NCBI GenBank assembly: GCA_964410485.1
Contig: CAYPHJ010000005.1
Location: forward strand, 1-64,000
DNA length: 64,000 nucleotides
Direction of reading: 5' to 3'
Source: CAYPHJ01 sp964410485
GTDB taxonomy: Bacteria > Desulfobacterota > Binatia > UBA9968
How positions within the stretch are numbered: the stretch's first letter is position 1; every line of letters begins with the position of its first letter. Made by a program: the position numbers and the translations under genes. Shown one piece after another: positions 1 through 7,567 of the stretch. A model generated the notes under the pieces. The model did not search any database. It saw nothing but the letters and a program-made list of their open reading frames with translations, and was not told where the DNA came from.

Positions 1-345
1 TACCCTTCGATACGCCACCAAAGGTGGCTACTCAGGGTAGTCGGCCTCCCCTAACTCTGACTGTCCCGAGTAGTCGCCGTTTCGGCGACGTATCCCTCGC
101 TACGGCTTCTTCGAAGCCTACTGGGATGGTCGGTTAGGAAGGCCGAGTCCCCGAGTAGCGCGGGTCGTGTATCCCTAGTTACGGCTCCGAGGGAGCCTAC
201 TCGGGATGATCGGAGTTAACGTCCCGACTACCCCGAGTAGCGACCTTCAGGTCGCGTATCCCTCGCTGCGGCCTTTCAGCCTACTCGGGGCACTCGGAAA
301 ACAAGATCCGACTGCCCCGAGTAGTCACGTAAGTGGCGTATCGAG
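1..345. repeat. Cluster of ~70-base palindromic repeat units
   Basis: Three full copies (about 64-137, 147-214, 221-297) and two partial ones (1-45, 308-345) of one unit. Each full unit opens with CCGAGTAG, carries a small hairpin (for example GCGACC/GGTCGC at 240-255), a central GTATCCCT followed by CTACGGC or a close variant, a second small hairpin, and closes with CCTACTCGGG. The ends therefore pair with each other while the middle forms two side hairpins, a cloverleaf-like fold. Small hairpins vary in sequence but keep complementarity. It resembles an intergenic palindromic repeat family rather than CRISPR, since there are no uniform spacers. The last partial copy runs into the end of the neighbouring dehydrogenase gene. 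Confidence 0.8.
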
Positions 346-1227
346 GGGCTTTTTTGCCAACTCCTCGACGAACTTCACCAAGCCCGAATGGTCCAACTCT
401 CCATTCCCCATCGACTTCATGGCGGTCATTATCTGGCCGACCACCCCGGCGACCATGAGCGGCACGCCGTACTCCGACCCGGTGGCGAGCGCGATCTTCA
501 TATCTTTTTCGTGCAGGCGAATGCGAAATCCTGGCTTGAAATTGCGGTCGAGCATTTTTTGCCCATGGGCTTCGAGGATTTTCGACTGGGCGAAGCCGCC
601 GAGCAGCGCCTGCCTGACCTTGGCCGGATCGACCCCCGCTTTTGCCGCGAGCACCAGGGCCTCGGCGACGATTGCGATGGTCGTTCCGACCACCATCTGA
701 TTGGCCGCTTTCGTTACCTGGCCGGCGCCGACGTCGCCGACGTGGACGATGTTCTTGCCGAGAGCTTGAAAAATCGGCATGGCCCGCTCGACCGCCGAAG
801 ATTTGCCGCCGATCATGATGGAAAGCGCTGCGCTGACGGCGCCCGCTTCGCCGCCGCTCACCGGCGCATCGAGCATGTCGATCCCGCGCGTTTCAGCTTC
901 GCGGGCGAGTTTGCGGGCAACGACAGACGAAATGCTGGACATATCAATCAAAAGCATCCCTGCCCTGGCGCCTCCGAAAATACCGTTCTGGCCCGAGTAG
1001 ACCAACTCCACATCCGGCGAGTCCGGCAGCATCGTAATCACCACTTCGCTTCTTTCCGCAACTTCTTTCGGGCTGGTAGCAACCTGTGCTCCTTCCTTGC
1101 TCAATTCATCCACGGCACCGCGGCTGCGATTGTGGACGATAAGCGAGTAGCCGGCCTGCAAAAGATTCCGCGCCATGGGCTTCCCCATGATGCCCAACCC
1201 AATGAAACCAATGATCGGATTGCCCAT
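325..1227 (-). CDS. NAD(P)-dependent 3-hydroxyacid (3-hydroxyisobutyrate/tartronate semialdehyde reductase type) dehydrogenase
   Basis: About 300 residues, the usual length for the beta-hydroxyacid dehydrogenase family, soluble and cytoplasmic. The N-terminus has the Rossmann glycine motif GLGIMG (residues 10-15). The substrate-binding segment DAPVSGG follows near residue 120 and the catalytic-lysine motif GQVTKAANQ near 170. Such enzymes interconvert a 3-hydroxyacid and its semialdehyde with NAD(P); 3-hydroxyisobutyrate and tartronate semialdehyde are the common substrates, and the exact one cannot be told here. The start is placed at the ATG at 1227, because family members begin just before the IGFIGLG strand; a TTG at 1248 is an alternative. 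The last residues (PLDTPLT) and the stop lie inside a palindromic repeat copy. Confidence 0.88.
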   Translation of the reverse strand: MGNPIIGFIGLGIMGKPMARNLLQAGYSLIVHNRSRGAVDELSKEGAQVATSPKEVAERSEVVITMLPDSPDVELVYSGQNGIFGGARAGMLLIDMSSISSVVARKLAREAETRGIDMLDAPVSGGEAGAVSAALSIMIGGKSSAVERAMPIFQALGKNIVHVGDVGAGQVTKAANQMVVGTTIAIVAEALVLAAKAGVDPAKVRQALLGGFAQSKILEAHGQKMLDRNFKPGFRIRLHEKDMKIALATGSEYGVPLMVAGVVGQIMTAMKSMGNGELDHSGLVKFVEELAKKPLDTPLT

Positions 1228-1273
1228 AAACTCTCCGGTTTGTGTCAAGATAAATACTTGTTGGGGTGAGCGG

Positions 1274-1726
1274 TTACTTGTTAGACAACTTCTCCAAACG
1301 AGCTACGTCCGCCAAATCCTGAGGGCGCCCCACCGCCCTTTTGTTGGCGATTAGATGTGTGCGGCCGATGACGTGGATACGAAGGCCGTCAATCTCCAGT
1401 TCTAGCCGAGCTTTCCAGGCATCATCGAATTCGACTCCGTCAATCGATGTCAGGATGTCTATTCGCGATGGTTCGACGCCGATTTGAAACACGAGTCCGG
1501 GATGACTCAGTTCTGATTCAGCCAAGTCTGTAACAGGAGCGCCGAATTGTGCGAGGGCACGCCAAACCCGGTGGGCATTCTCCGGATCGGCCCGTACCCA
1601 CAGATCGAGATCTCCGGTCGCTCTTGGCAGCCCGTGGGATGCGACCGCATAGGCTCCCACCACTAGATAGTCAACGCGTTCTTCGATGAATCCTGACAAG
1701 ATGTCTTTGTAGTCGGGGCTCAGCAA
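1274..1726 (-). CDS. Nucleotidyltransferase-fold protein (DUF6036/MNT-like)
   Basis: A 150-residue protein with the minimal nucleotidyltransferase signature: a GAYAVASHG loop near residue 24, followed by RATGDLDLWV with the acidic pair thought to bind metal, and a later acidic strand (RIDILTSI). The ending with RPQDLADVARLE is typical of stand-alone nucleotidyltransferases found beside HEPN or small partner proteins. Members transfer a nucleotide to a protein or RNA target, often as the antitoxin or modifier of a pair; the substrate is unknown. The start is a TTG preceded by GAGGGA. It overlaps the small upstream gene by 56 bases, suggesting coupled translation. Confidence 0.75.
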   Translation of the reverse strand: MLSPDYKDILSGFIEERVDYLVVGAYAVASHGLPRATGDLDLWVRADPENAHRVWRALAQFGAPVTDLAESELSHPGLVFQIGVEPSRIDILTSIDGVEFDDAWKARLELEIDGLRIHVIGRTHLIANKRAVGRPQDLADVARLEKLSNK

Positions 1727-1871
1727 GACGTCCCTCTTTAAAGGTCCATGCGTTCAATGTGAGCGGCCAGACCATGCCGAACCGATCCGCGGGGCTAGCG
1801 TCGGCCAGGTCGCACTTTTTGCCCTGATCCTGCAATCGTCTTTTTCGAACGATGAGTTTTCGCACGGCCAC
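1671..1871 (-). CDS. Small basic protein upstream of the nucleotidyltransferase
   Basis: A 66-residue, strongly basic protein starting at a GTG. It resembles, from memory, short proteins encoded just before stand-alone nucleotidyltransferases, which share an RKLIVRK-like start, an SPADR..MVWPLTL centre and an EPRL..H..R end. No catalytic motif is visible. Its 3' end overlaps the nucleotidyltransferase gene by 56 bases in another frame, so the two probably form one translationally coupled unit. It could be the substrate or partner of that enzyme; this is inference. The overlap also leaves room for it being a chance frame, hence the moderate confidence. Confidence 0.5.
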   Translation of the reverse strand: MAVRKLIVRKRRLQDQGKKCDLADASPADRFGMVWPLTLNAWTFKEGRLAEPRLQRHLVRIHRRTR

Positions 1872-2004
1872 ATCCTACCATGCCCCAACCTTCCATTGCA
1901 CCTGGCATTCTTTCCCCCGGAGTGGATGGGCATTTCCCCTCATTTGGAATAATGAGTGCCAATTGTCGGCGGCAGGGCTGCCGAAACCAGCCAAGACTGA
2001 TGGT

Positions 2005-2118
2005 ATGGCCACTGAGCTTATCAGAAACCAAACTCCCGAGGAGCGGGAAATAGAAAAGAAGCAGGCTGAACTTACAGCTTGGGCACAGCGCCTGAAAAGT
2101 CTCTTCAGATCCGAGTGA
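2005..2118 (+). pseudogene. N-terminal remnant of a coiled-coil protein
   Basis: An ATG-initiated frame of 37 residues beginning MATELIRNQTPEEREIEKK. This closely resembles, from memory, the start of larger coiled-coil hypothetical proteins of soil and aquatic bacteria, which continue with a long Glu/Leu-rich helix. Here it stops after about 37 residues with unrelated sequence (AWAQRLKSLFRSE), so I read it as the truncated 5' end of a lost gene. It lies in a decayed accessory region. A very short functional gene cannot be excluded. Confidence 0.4.
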
Positions 2119-2651
2119 TTCAAAACCCCACCGGATCTGCAGTCCGGTCGCCATGGATGCCGGCACACGACCACGCCGACTCGCCGGTTAGGACACATTT
2201 CGGACACACGGAAAAAATTCTTGAATCATCAGCAATTTGGACCAGACCGTCTGACTGACGATCAGTGGCCCACATCCCCCGTGCCGGGGATAGATTGTAA
2301 GCATTTTACCCGTAATGCACCCACTCGTCTCAACTAGTGTTGGCGAACACCCCCGGGGGAGGTCGGCCCCATACCCCGGATTTTTGAAAACGATCGCGAA
2401 GGCGGTTCCATGCTCCAAGGTTTTTTAGACGAATTTGGTCTCAACCAAATGCTTCGCCACCGAAAAAGATCCATGGAGACTGGTCAGGACACTGTCAGAC
2501 TTCTAGTGAGAAATAGATGAAGTACTTCTGGGCTCTTAATCGTGAGGTACAGCACCTTAAGACACAGTACCAATAGTTCTGAACAATAAGCATTTGATCT
2601 AAACGGATGGCCGATTGACGAGCAGCCCACGGTTTAGCTACTTTCTAACCC
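2119..2651. other. 533-base stretch without a recognisable gene
   Basis: I see no coding frame, RNA gene or clear terminal repeat here. Short palindromes occur (for example CCCCCGGGGG near 2351), and composition becomes more AT-rich towards 2500-2650. Given the gene remnants on both sides, this is probably decayed accessory DNA. Confidence 0.5.
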
Positions 2652-2847
2652 ATGCAGGTGGATCTCGTCATCAAAAACTATAGATGTTTTCCGGACTATC
2701 ATCCGGCTCGTATTTCGATCCGAACCGGCTACACGGCATTTGTCGGAGTAAATAACTCTGGTAAGTCTTCATTGCTCAAGTTCCTTTACGAGTTTCGACC
2801 TTTGTTCTCGTATTTTTCGATGCTTCGGGGGGACCACAACGAGCAAT
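2652..2847 (+). pseudogene. 5' fragment of an OLD-type AAA ATPase
   Basis: The frame starts at an ATG and encodes the first ~65 residues of an ATPase of the OLD/RecF-like type: an IKNYRCF strand, then a Walker A GVNNSGKSS near residue 36, followed by a helix. All later motifs (Q-loop, ABC signature, Walker B, Toprim nuclease) are missing. At about 2845 the DNA switches abruptly to the 3' part of a restriction HsdR gene in another frame. OLD ATPases are usually anti-phage nucleases, so this is the stump of a defence gene lost by deletion. Confidence 0.65.
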
Positions 2848-3568
2848 TGCGTCAAAGTGCAGGCGGTCTATGAGATCATTTCACCCGATGCGTTTCTCCG
2901 ACCATACCTGAAGGACTATGAAGAGCTGACGCAGATGCACCGCGTGGTCAGGGCCAATTACGAACGGGGGGCACCAGTCGACAAGGCATTTCTCCGAAAG
3001 ACCGCGAGGCTGGTTCAGAAACACACACAGGCCGGAGAAGTTCACGAACCGGGAGAGGTCCATAAGCTCACGGTCGAAGCCCTGGAGAAGATTGCGGGGG
3101 GCGATAAGCCGGACACGGTCAAGGTGTTTAAACTTGCTCAAGGCCCTGGATGACCTCGTCCGCGGAAACGCCCAGCACGAGCCGTATTTGATCAATATCG
3201 GCGAGAGAGTCCAGAGGATAGCGGAGGCTTTCGAAGAGAGGCAGGAAACGACCCAGGAGGCCCTCCAGGAGCTTGAGAGACTGATGGCTGAGATCAGGGA
3301 GGCCCAGAAGCAACGCGACGACACAAAGCTCTCGCCAGAAGCGTTTGCGGTCTACTGGCTCCTGCAGAAAGAAGGAGTCGCCAAGGCGGAGCAGGTGGCC
3401 GAGGCCGCCGGCAAGGCCTTTGAGCAACACCCGCATTGGCAGACAAGTAGCCATCAGGAACAGGAGGTCCGAAAATCCCTGTATAAGGCATTGATCGACG
3501 CCGACATAAAAGAAGCCGTGGTTGAAATGGCTCAAGCCGTCTTGAGAATGCTGAGGAGGAACAAATGA
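2848..3568 (+). pseudogene. hsdR: 3' remnant of a type I restriction HsdR subunit, frameshifted
   Basis: The encoded sequence matches the C-terminal helical region of HsdR: YEIISPDAFLRPYLKDYE, then an FLRKTARLVQKHT segment, DKPDTVKVF, and after a frame change LNLLKALDDLVR, EPYLINIGERV and LSPEAFAVYWLL. The nuclease and helicase domains (some 700 residues) are absent. One extra A around 3130-3132 separates the two reading frames: the expected VFNLLKALD is restored by removing a single base, so the remnant is both truncated and frameshifted. Its stop overlaps the next gene's ATG (ATGA at 3565-3568), the original operon arrangement. Confidence 0.8.
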
Positions 3569-3882
3569 CCGGGACCGGAAATGTCGCCCGGAAGACCCAG
3601 CCAACCCAACGGGCCAAGCCGCTCTCCAGAGAGGCGTTTAAGTCTGAGGTCCAGTCCTGGGCGAAACGCATCGGTGTGACGGCCAAAGAGATCCACATCC
3701 GGCCGATGAAGAGAAAGTGGGCAAGCTGCTCGACCAGCGGGAGGTTTAGCTTTAACGAGGAGCTTCTGTCAGAGCCGGCCAAATTTCGCAAAGAAGTGAT
3801 TGTTCACGAACTGCTGCACCTGAAGGTGCCGAACCACGGGAAACTGTTTAAAGCCTTGTTGCAGGCTTACCTCGTGGCTTAA
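3565..3882 (+). CDS. YgjP/COG1451-type zinc metallopeptidase
   Basis: A 105-residue protein carrying the compact metallopeptidase core: a KWASCSTSGRFSFNEEL strand region, then the zinc motif HELLH (HExxH) near residue 86 and a downstream His in NHGKLF, the likely third ligand. COG1451 proteins are commonly encoded directly after hsdR in type I restriction operons; their role is uncertain. Here the gene keeps the ATGA overlap with the broken hsdR, so it may survive as an orphan. It is shorter at the N-terminus than full-length YgjP, but the catalytic segment is intact. Its stop shares the TTAA at 3879-3882 with a convergent gene. Confidence 0.8.
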   Translation: MTGTGNVARKTQPTQRAKPLSREAFKSEVQSWAKRIGVTAKEIHIRPMKRKWASCSTSGRFSFNEELLSEPAKFRKEVIVHELLHLKVPNHGKLFKALLQAYLVA

Positions 3883-4316
3883 CTGGCCCCGGTCCCACCT
3901 ATCTTTTTCAAAAGTACTAATCTAGACGCCTGAGTAAGTAACTCTTGCTGGCTTTTGTTCAGCCGGCCGCGTGAACGAGGACCACAAACCAGTGCATGAG
4001 CAGGATTGTCCGGCTCGGGATCTCGAACGACTGTGCAACCAAGAGCCCGTGCCGCACCTGCCGTGAATGCGATAACGCTGTGGTCTGGATAACCCCGTAA
4101 AAACTCCGTGAGTGTACTCTCGGATGCTATTGTAACTGAAACCTCTTGGCGAGTACTAAATGTTGCAGAGCTTACATCGGGTTCTTTCGTTTGCGGATCA
4201 AGATCTATGTGGGTCGGATGTACCCTGTGCCAGAGCAGTTCATCGTGGGCAATCGAAGGATCATCGGGCCTCTGCGGCACCTCTGCACCCCGATTGTCAC
4301 GCCGCCAATCTTTCAA
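3879..4316 (-). CDS. Hypothetical protein, third gene of the TIGR04255 cassette
   Basis: A frame of up to 145 residues. The conserved-looking part begins at LLWHRVHPTHIDLDP and continues with SSATFSTR, SVTIASESTLTEFL, VIAFTAGAARALGCTVVRDPEP, HALVCGP and a basic C-terminus. I know similar short proteins only as hypotheticals. The nominal TTG start overlaps the preceding gene by 20 bases and lacks a good ribosome site; a GTG a few codons inside is equally possible. It closes an operon with the NWDGYG protein and the TIGR04255 protein. No enzymatic motif is evident. Function unknown. Confidence 0.6.
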   Translation of the reverse strand: MKDWRRDNRGAEVPQRPDDPSIAHDELLWHRVHPTHIDLDPQTKEPDVSSATFSTRQEVSVTIASESTLTEFLRGYPDHSVIAFTAGAARALGCTVVRDPEPDNPAHALVCGPRSRGRLNKSQQELLTQASRLVLLKKIGGTGAS

Positions 4317-4803
4317 CGGTTCGCGGGCTAAGCCAGGCCAGAAGAGGGCGAACGTAATCGATTCGCGGGGTTACTTCGTCCTCCTTTTGCGGCTGACCAT
4401 CTTGCATCTGCAAATATTGACCGGTCCCGTCACCGGCGACCTCCAAATGGAGTTCGCGATCTGCCGTACGCCACTCCAGTTGCACCCCACCATCTGAGAC
4501 CGGCACGACGCGTGCCGCAGGCAAATGTCGATCATCGATGTTAAGCAAGAGATCCATTACCAGTTCGATCGCAATTTGAGTTGGTGGGAGGCTGCCGTAG
4601 CCGTCCCAATTTTCTGGTAATTTCGCAAGCTCGCCAAGTCGCCTCATGGCCTCCGCTTGCTTTGGGGTTAGAACGTCCAAAGGGACCTCCTCCCGCGACA
4701 ATGCATTTTGTACTTCTACCAAAGGCTCAACGAGATCCGATCCAGCTTCTTCACGATCTTCCGCGAGATCGGAGCCGGTATCTCGGTACATTGATCGATT
4801 CAT
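4297..4803 (-). CDS. NWDGYG-motif hypothetical protein
   Basis: A 168-residue acidic protein. The recognisable block is LAKLPENWDGYGSLPP near residue 80, followed by a helix, then VVPVSDGGVQLEWRTADRELHLEV, a two-strand segment shared by many uncharacterised proteins with an NWDGYG start. The ATG at 4803 overlaps the stop of the TIGR04255 gene (ATGA) and is preceded by GGGGGAGG six bases upstream, so translation is clearly coupled. No catalytic site is apparent. Context suggests the pair acts together; homologues recur in accessory regions, but I cannot name a function. Confidence 0.65.
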   Translation of the reverse strand: MNRSMYRDTGSDLAEDREEAGSDLVEPLVEVQNALSREEVPLDVLTPKQAEAMRRLGELAKLPENWDGYGSLPPTQIAIELVMDLLLNIDDRHLPAARVVPVSDGGVQLEWRTADRELHLEVAGDGTGQYLQMQDGQPQKEDEVTPRIDYVRPLLAWLSPRTVERLAA

Positions 4804-5621
4804 TGTGTCCTCCCCCAATGCCGATGCATTTCCACTGTTGTTACATCCGCGAAGCCCCGGACGGCCCACTCATGCCCCAGCTCCAACCACTCTACAATAT
4901 CTCTTAATTCAGACGACGCTGGTCTACCTCGCACCGTTAGATTAAGACGCAGTATCTCTTTTGCATCGCGTCGTCTGATGGCTGGTTGCATCGTTACGTG
5001 CAGTCGCCCTTTGTTTTCTGGTAACAGGTGCCGAAAACTAAAATTCACTGATTCGGGTGCGGAAAGAAAATGACCTGAGTAAGCGCCCGACCAGCAGGAC
5101 ACTATTTTCGATAAGTTCTCATAGGATTTGGGCCCCTGTTCGATATCAATGTGATTTACGTATGTTACCTCACACTGGTTTACCACGGGCGTCTCGATTT
5201 CTACTTCTTTTAAAAACCGGCAGAATCGCTGCCACTCGGCACAGAACTTTGGCCTTAACTGATCGTAGTGTGGGTAAACATCGCTGTCCTGCGTCTTACG
5301 CCAGTTCTGCAGAAAACGGTCTTTTTGTAACTGCAGCAAAAACCTCCCATCTTCGGTAAGAAACCACGTCCGCACCTCAGGAGTGTCTACTAGCTCTATA
5401 CCAGCTTGAGCGTCCTTTTTTGCTTCAGGGCCAAAAAGTTCCAAGGCTGGGCTAAGGGGAGGGTGAATTTGATACTTTGGGTATTCCCTGCGTATCTCGG
5501 ACCAGTACAGCCCGTAGTGCGGAATCGAAAAGCCCCTGAGCGGCTCAAACTGTACACCCAACACCGTCTCATAGACCGGTGGGCGATCAAACCGTGGAAA
5601 TGGTAGACTGGCCACTGTCAC
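4800..5621 (-). CDS. TIGR04255 family protein
   Basis: A 273-residue soluble protein recognised by its N-terminal signature: FDRPPVYETVLGVQFEPL, then GLYWSEIRREYPKYQ, typical of the sporadically distributed TIGR04255 family. The middle has VVNQCEVTYVNHID and the C-terminus a strand-helix region ending WAVRGFADVTT. The family has no assigned activity; its patchy distribution and frequent presence in accessory islands suggest a conflict-related role, which is inference. The gene is first in a coupled three-gene unit, starting at a GTG at 5621, with a TATAAT box on the same strand about 110 bases upstream. Confidence 0.72.
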   Translation of the reverse strand: MTVASLPFPRFDRPPVYETVLGVQFEPLRGFSIPHYGLYWSEIRREYPKYQIHPPLSPALELFGPEAKKDAQAGIELVDTPEVRTWFLTEDGRFLLQLQKDRFLQNWRKTQDSDVYPHYDQLRPKFCAEWQRFCRFLKEVEIETPVVNQCEVTYVNHIDIEQGPKSYENLSKIVSCWSGAYSGHFLSAPESVNFSFRHLLPENKGRLHVTMQPAIRRRDAKEILRLNLTVRGRPASSELRDIVEWLELGHEWAVRGFADVTTVEMHRHWGRTQ

Positions 5622-5731
5622 ACCGTTCCGTTTTTCCTACTAACGTTTAAACTTGGTAAACCGACTCAGTATAACGGATATACAATGGCAGTGCCCCTTT
5701 CAATGGGCCAGCAGGGGCCAGCAAGGGAGGC

Positions 5732-5760
5732 ATTATAGCACACAATTTGCTTGCCGTGCA
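5732..5760 (-). promoter_or_regulatory. Candidate promoter of the TIGR04255 cassette
   Basis: A perfect TATAAT -10 box on the minus strand (5732-5737) lies about 110 bases before the TIGR04255 start. The -35 region is weak: no TTGACA-like hexamer lies 16-18 bases upstream. The surrounding 5622-5888 holds no gene that I can see. Confidence 0.35.
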
Positions 5761-5888
5761 GGCTTATTATTCCGCCTATTCCGCCTCTGATAACGGGAGG
5801 AAGAAAAGTGCCGGGACTCTGTTCTGGTTTCTAACTGCTCGATTTATTCAAGGGAACACTTCGCCATTGCATTTTTCCTGCGCAATTC

Positions 5889-6317
5889 CTAGCCCAACAT
5901 CTTTGAGATTTCCTGGGTGATTCTGTGCGTTGGGTAGCCAAGGATGGTGCGGAGCTTGCCGGAGTCATTCTCAAAGTACACGAAGGCAGGGCCATCGATT
6001 CGGTAGGCTCCCGTCCAGGCGATGGCGAAATTGGTATCGGTTTCCTCAATGTGGACGGGCAAGGGGTCGCCGTCGCGGGCGACCGGTGTGGCCAGTTGGT
6101 CGGATGGGTCCAACAGCCAAGCATCGCCGGTTTCTGTGGAAAATAACACAACCTGGCCGAGGGTGACGATCCGTGCATCGTACTGCCTGGCGCGACGCTG
6201 GATGTAACGAACCTCCTCGGCGAGGCGGACGGTTTTTCCCTTCAGCCGTTGTTTCTCTAGTCCACGTTTTGATTTTGGGCTTTCCCATTTCCTGAGCCCT
6301 AAAAACAAATATACCAT
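5889..6317 (-). CDS. Conserved hypothetical protein
   Basis: A 142-residue soluble protein. The conserved-looking part begins after a basic N-terminus (KGKTVRLAEEVRYIQRRA) and contains VVLFSTETGDAWLLDP, HIEETDTNFAIAWTGAYRIDGPAF and ILGYPTHRI. I recall similar small proteins annotated only as hypothetical. The true start is uncertain: the ATG at 6317 is used, but the first ~20 residues look unlike a normal start, and an overlapping frame encodes a more plausible MGKPKIKTW beginning, so a small frameshift near 6260 is possible. It follows vapC on the same strand with a gap of about 200 bases. Confidence 0.55.
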   Translation of the reverse strand: MVYLFLGLRKWESPKSKRGLEKQRLKGKTVRLAEEVRYIQRRARQYDARIVTLGQVVLFSTETGDAWLLDPSDQLATPVARDGDPLPVHIEETDTNFAIAWTGAYRIDGPAFVYFENDSGKLRTILGYPTHRITQEISKMLG

Positions 6318-6524
6318 CGAGTTGTCGCAATGGATCTGTTGCTCACCCTCCTCTGGGGCGCACCTGTTTGGTCTTTGTATATCGGTATTTTGACGGCGTC
6401 GTCATCATGGTCATCTGGCGGGCTGTGGCGGCCCGGCACTGAGTTAAATTCTTCCCCAGTGGTTGCCGGCATGGATCTTTTTGTGGTCTCTAAACCGTCG
6501 TATTCGACAATGACGTGAATGGTA

Positions 6525-6956
6525 CTAGCCGACCCAAATGACATCCAACTTCATCTGCATCGCGACATCGCGCTGCCTGCCGTCACTCGTGATAAACGGA
6601 ACGCGGATTCCGGATGCCGCCTGAAATGCCAGCAGAGATGCGATATGGACGGCATCCAAAGCGCGCATTTGGACAGTTTGAATAATTTCTTCCGCCTGGC
6701 TTAAAACAGGGCCACCGACATCCACCAACTTCCAATAGGCGTGATCGTGCCGCACGCGAGCCAAAATACCCGCAATCGCGTCCGCCTTCAGCTCCCGTCT
6801 CGATTTCCGCCTCATCAGAGCCGAAATCAACTCGACCGGAACAATAGAAGACGACAGGAAGGTATGGCTTCGAAGCAGCTCACCGGCACGCGCTGATCCT
6901 GCTTCCCGCACATAGTTTTTCACCAGAACGCTTGTGTCGAAATAAGCCGGCGTCAC
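6525..6956 (-). CDS. vapC: VapC-type PIN-domain ribonuclease toxin
   Basis: A 143-residue PIN-domain protein. It starts AYFDTSVLVKNY with the first catalytic Asp, has a VELISALMR segment with the conserved Glu, and a later ALDAVHIASLL segment with the acidic residues near residue 100, then ITSDGRQ. Such toxins are Mg-dependent endoribonucleases that cleave tRNA or rRNA when free of antitoxin. Its ATG overlaps the antitoxin stop by four bases (6953-6956), the usual arrangement, so the two are translated together and held as a complex. Active-site residues look intact, so it is probably functional. Confidence 0.88.
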   Translation of the reverse strand: MTPAYFDTSVLVKNYVREAGSARAGELLRSHTFLSSSIVPVELISALMRRKSRRELKADAIAGILARVRHDHAYWKLVDVGGPVLSQAEEIIQTVQMRALDAVHIASLLAFQAASGIRVPFITSDGRQRDVAMQMKLDVIWVG

Positions 6957-7237
6957 CGCTCTTCCCGCTCCTCGCTGATCGTCTGAGAGATCGGCTTGCC
7001 CTTGATCCGAACCGGCGACCGCCAGACCGGCATTGGTTTTTCACTTTTCGGCCCGCTCCACAAGAGTCCTTCGGCCTCCAACCGTCGCAGCGTAGCCTCC
7101 AGCTTATCTTCCCTTTCCAACGGCTTGATCACCGCGATGGGCTTGCCCCGCTCCGTCAAAACGACCTCCTTCCCTGCTTTCACCGCCTTGATCGCCTTAG
7201 AGAACCGCTGATTGGCCTCTCTCAATCCCATGCGCAT
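6953..7237 (-). CDS. vapB: Phd/YefM-type antitoxin of the VapBC pair
   Basis: A 94-residue protein with the Phd/YefM fold: MGLREANQRFSKAIKAVKAGKEVVLTERGKPIAVI, the DNA-binding N-terminus, then a charged linker and a C-terminal tail (KPMPVWRSPVRIKGKPIS) expected to wrap around the toxin. The start is the ATG at 7237, with GGAGG seven bases upstream; the ATG two codons later is also possible. The antitoxin normally neutralises the toxin and, with it, represses the operon through palindromes ahead of the gene; two such palindromes lie at 7253-7274. Confidence 0.85.
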   Translation of the reverse strand: MRMGLREANQRFSKAIKAVKAGKEVVLTERGKPIAVIKPLEREDKLEATLRRLEAEGLLWSGPKSEKPMPVWRSPVRIKGKPISQTISEEREER

Positions 7238-7252
7238 GAAGTTTCCTCCAAT

Positions 7253-7274
7253 GTAGTGATGTTACTACCGTAAC
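7253..7274. promoter_or_regulatory. Candidate VapB operator palindromes
   Basis: Two overlapping inverted repeats sit just upstream of the antitoxin ribosome site: GTAGT-N6-ACTAC (7253-7268) and GTTAC-TACC-GTAAC (7261-7274). Phd/YefM antitoxins bind short palindromes at this position to repress their own operon, so this is a plausible operator. Confidence 0.4.
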
Positions 7275-7567
7275 CGGTTTTGGCTTCGCCATCAACCTGC
7301 CGCTGATTGAGGAGCAAAATAAAGCGGCGTGAAAGCTAGACGGAAATGTGGCGGCATTCGGCCGGCAGTTCTGGCGAAACCCAATCCAGGCGTTCGTCAG
7401 TGTACCCGAAACGGCCTCGCAGGGCGTTTCACCGAGGGCGGATACTAAAATCTGTGTGTCAACTGCAGGCGACAAGTATGGCCCGCAAATCGCCTGCGGA
7501 GCCCAATCGCGCGGACATGAGGTCTGTGGCCGTGGAAGCAGCCGCTCCACTCGCTCGTGCGGTCACC
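7275..7567. other. Intergenic stretch without a recognisable gene
   Basis: Between vapB and the lytic transglycosylase gene I see no convincing coding frame, terminator or RNA. The promoter of vapBC must lie in the part nearest 7275. Confidence 0.4.

Noticed and set aside
388..1269. Long open frame antisense to the dehydrogenase
   Set aside because: It is a shadow of high-GC codon use on the other strand; the dehydrogenase motifs are clear.
2188..2418. 76-codon open frame
   Set aside because: No ribosome site, family or codon bias; it lies in decayed DNA.
2857..3568. hsdR frame break as selenocysteine or programmed frameshift
   Set aside because: The break is a one-base insertion near 3130 rather than a single stop codon, and the gene also lacks its 5' two-thirds, so decay is simpler.
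6299..6544. 81-codon open frame after vapC
   Set aside because: Composition and sequence look non-coding, with no recognisable family and no ribosome site; it overlaps the genes on both sides.
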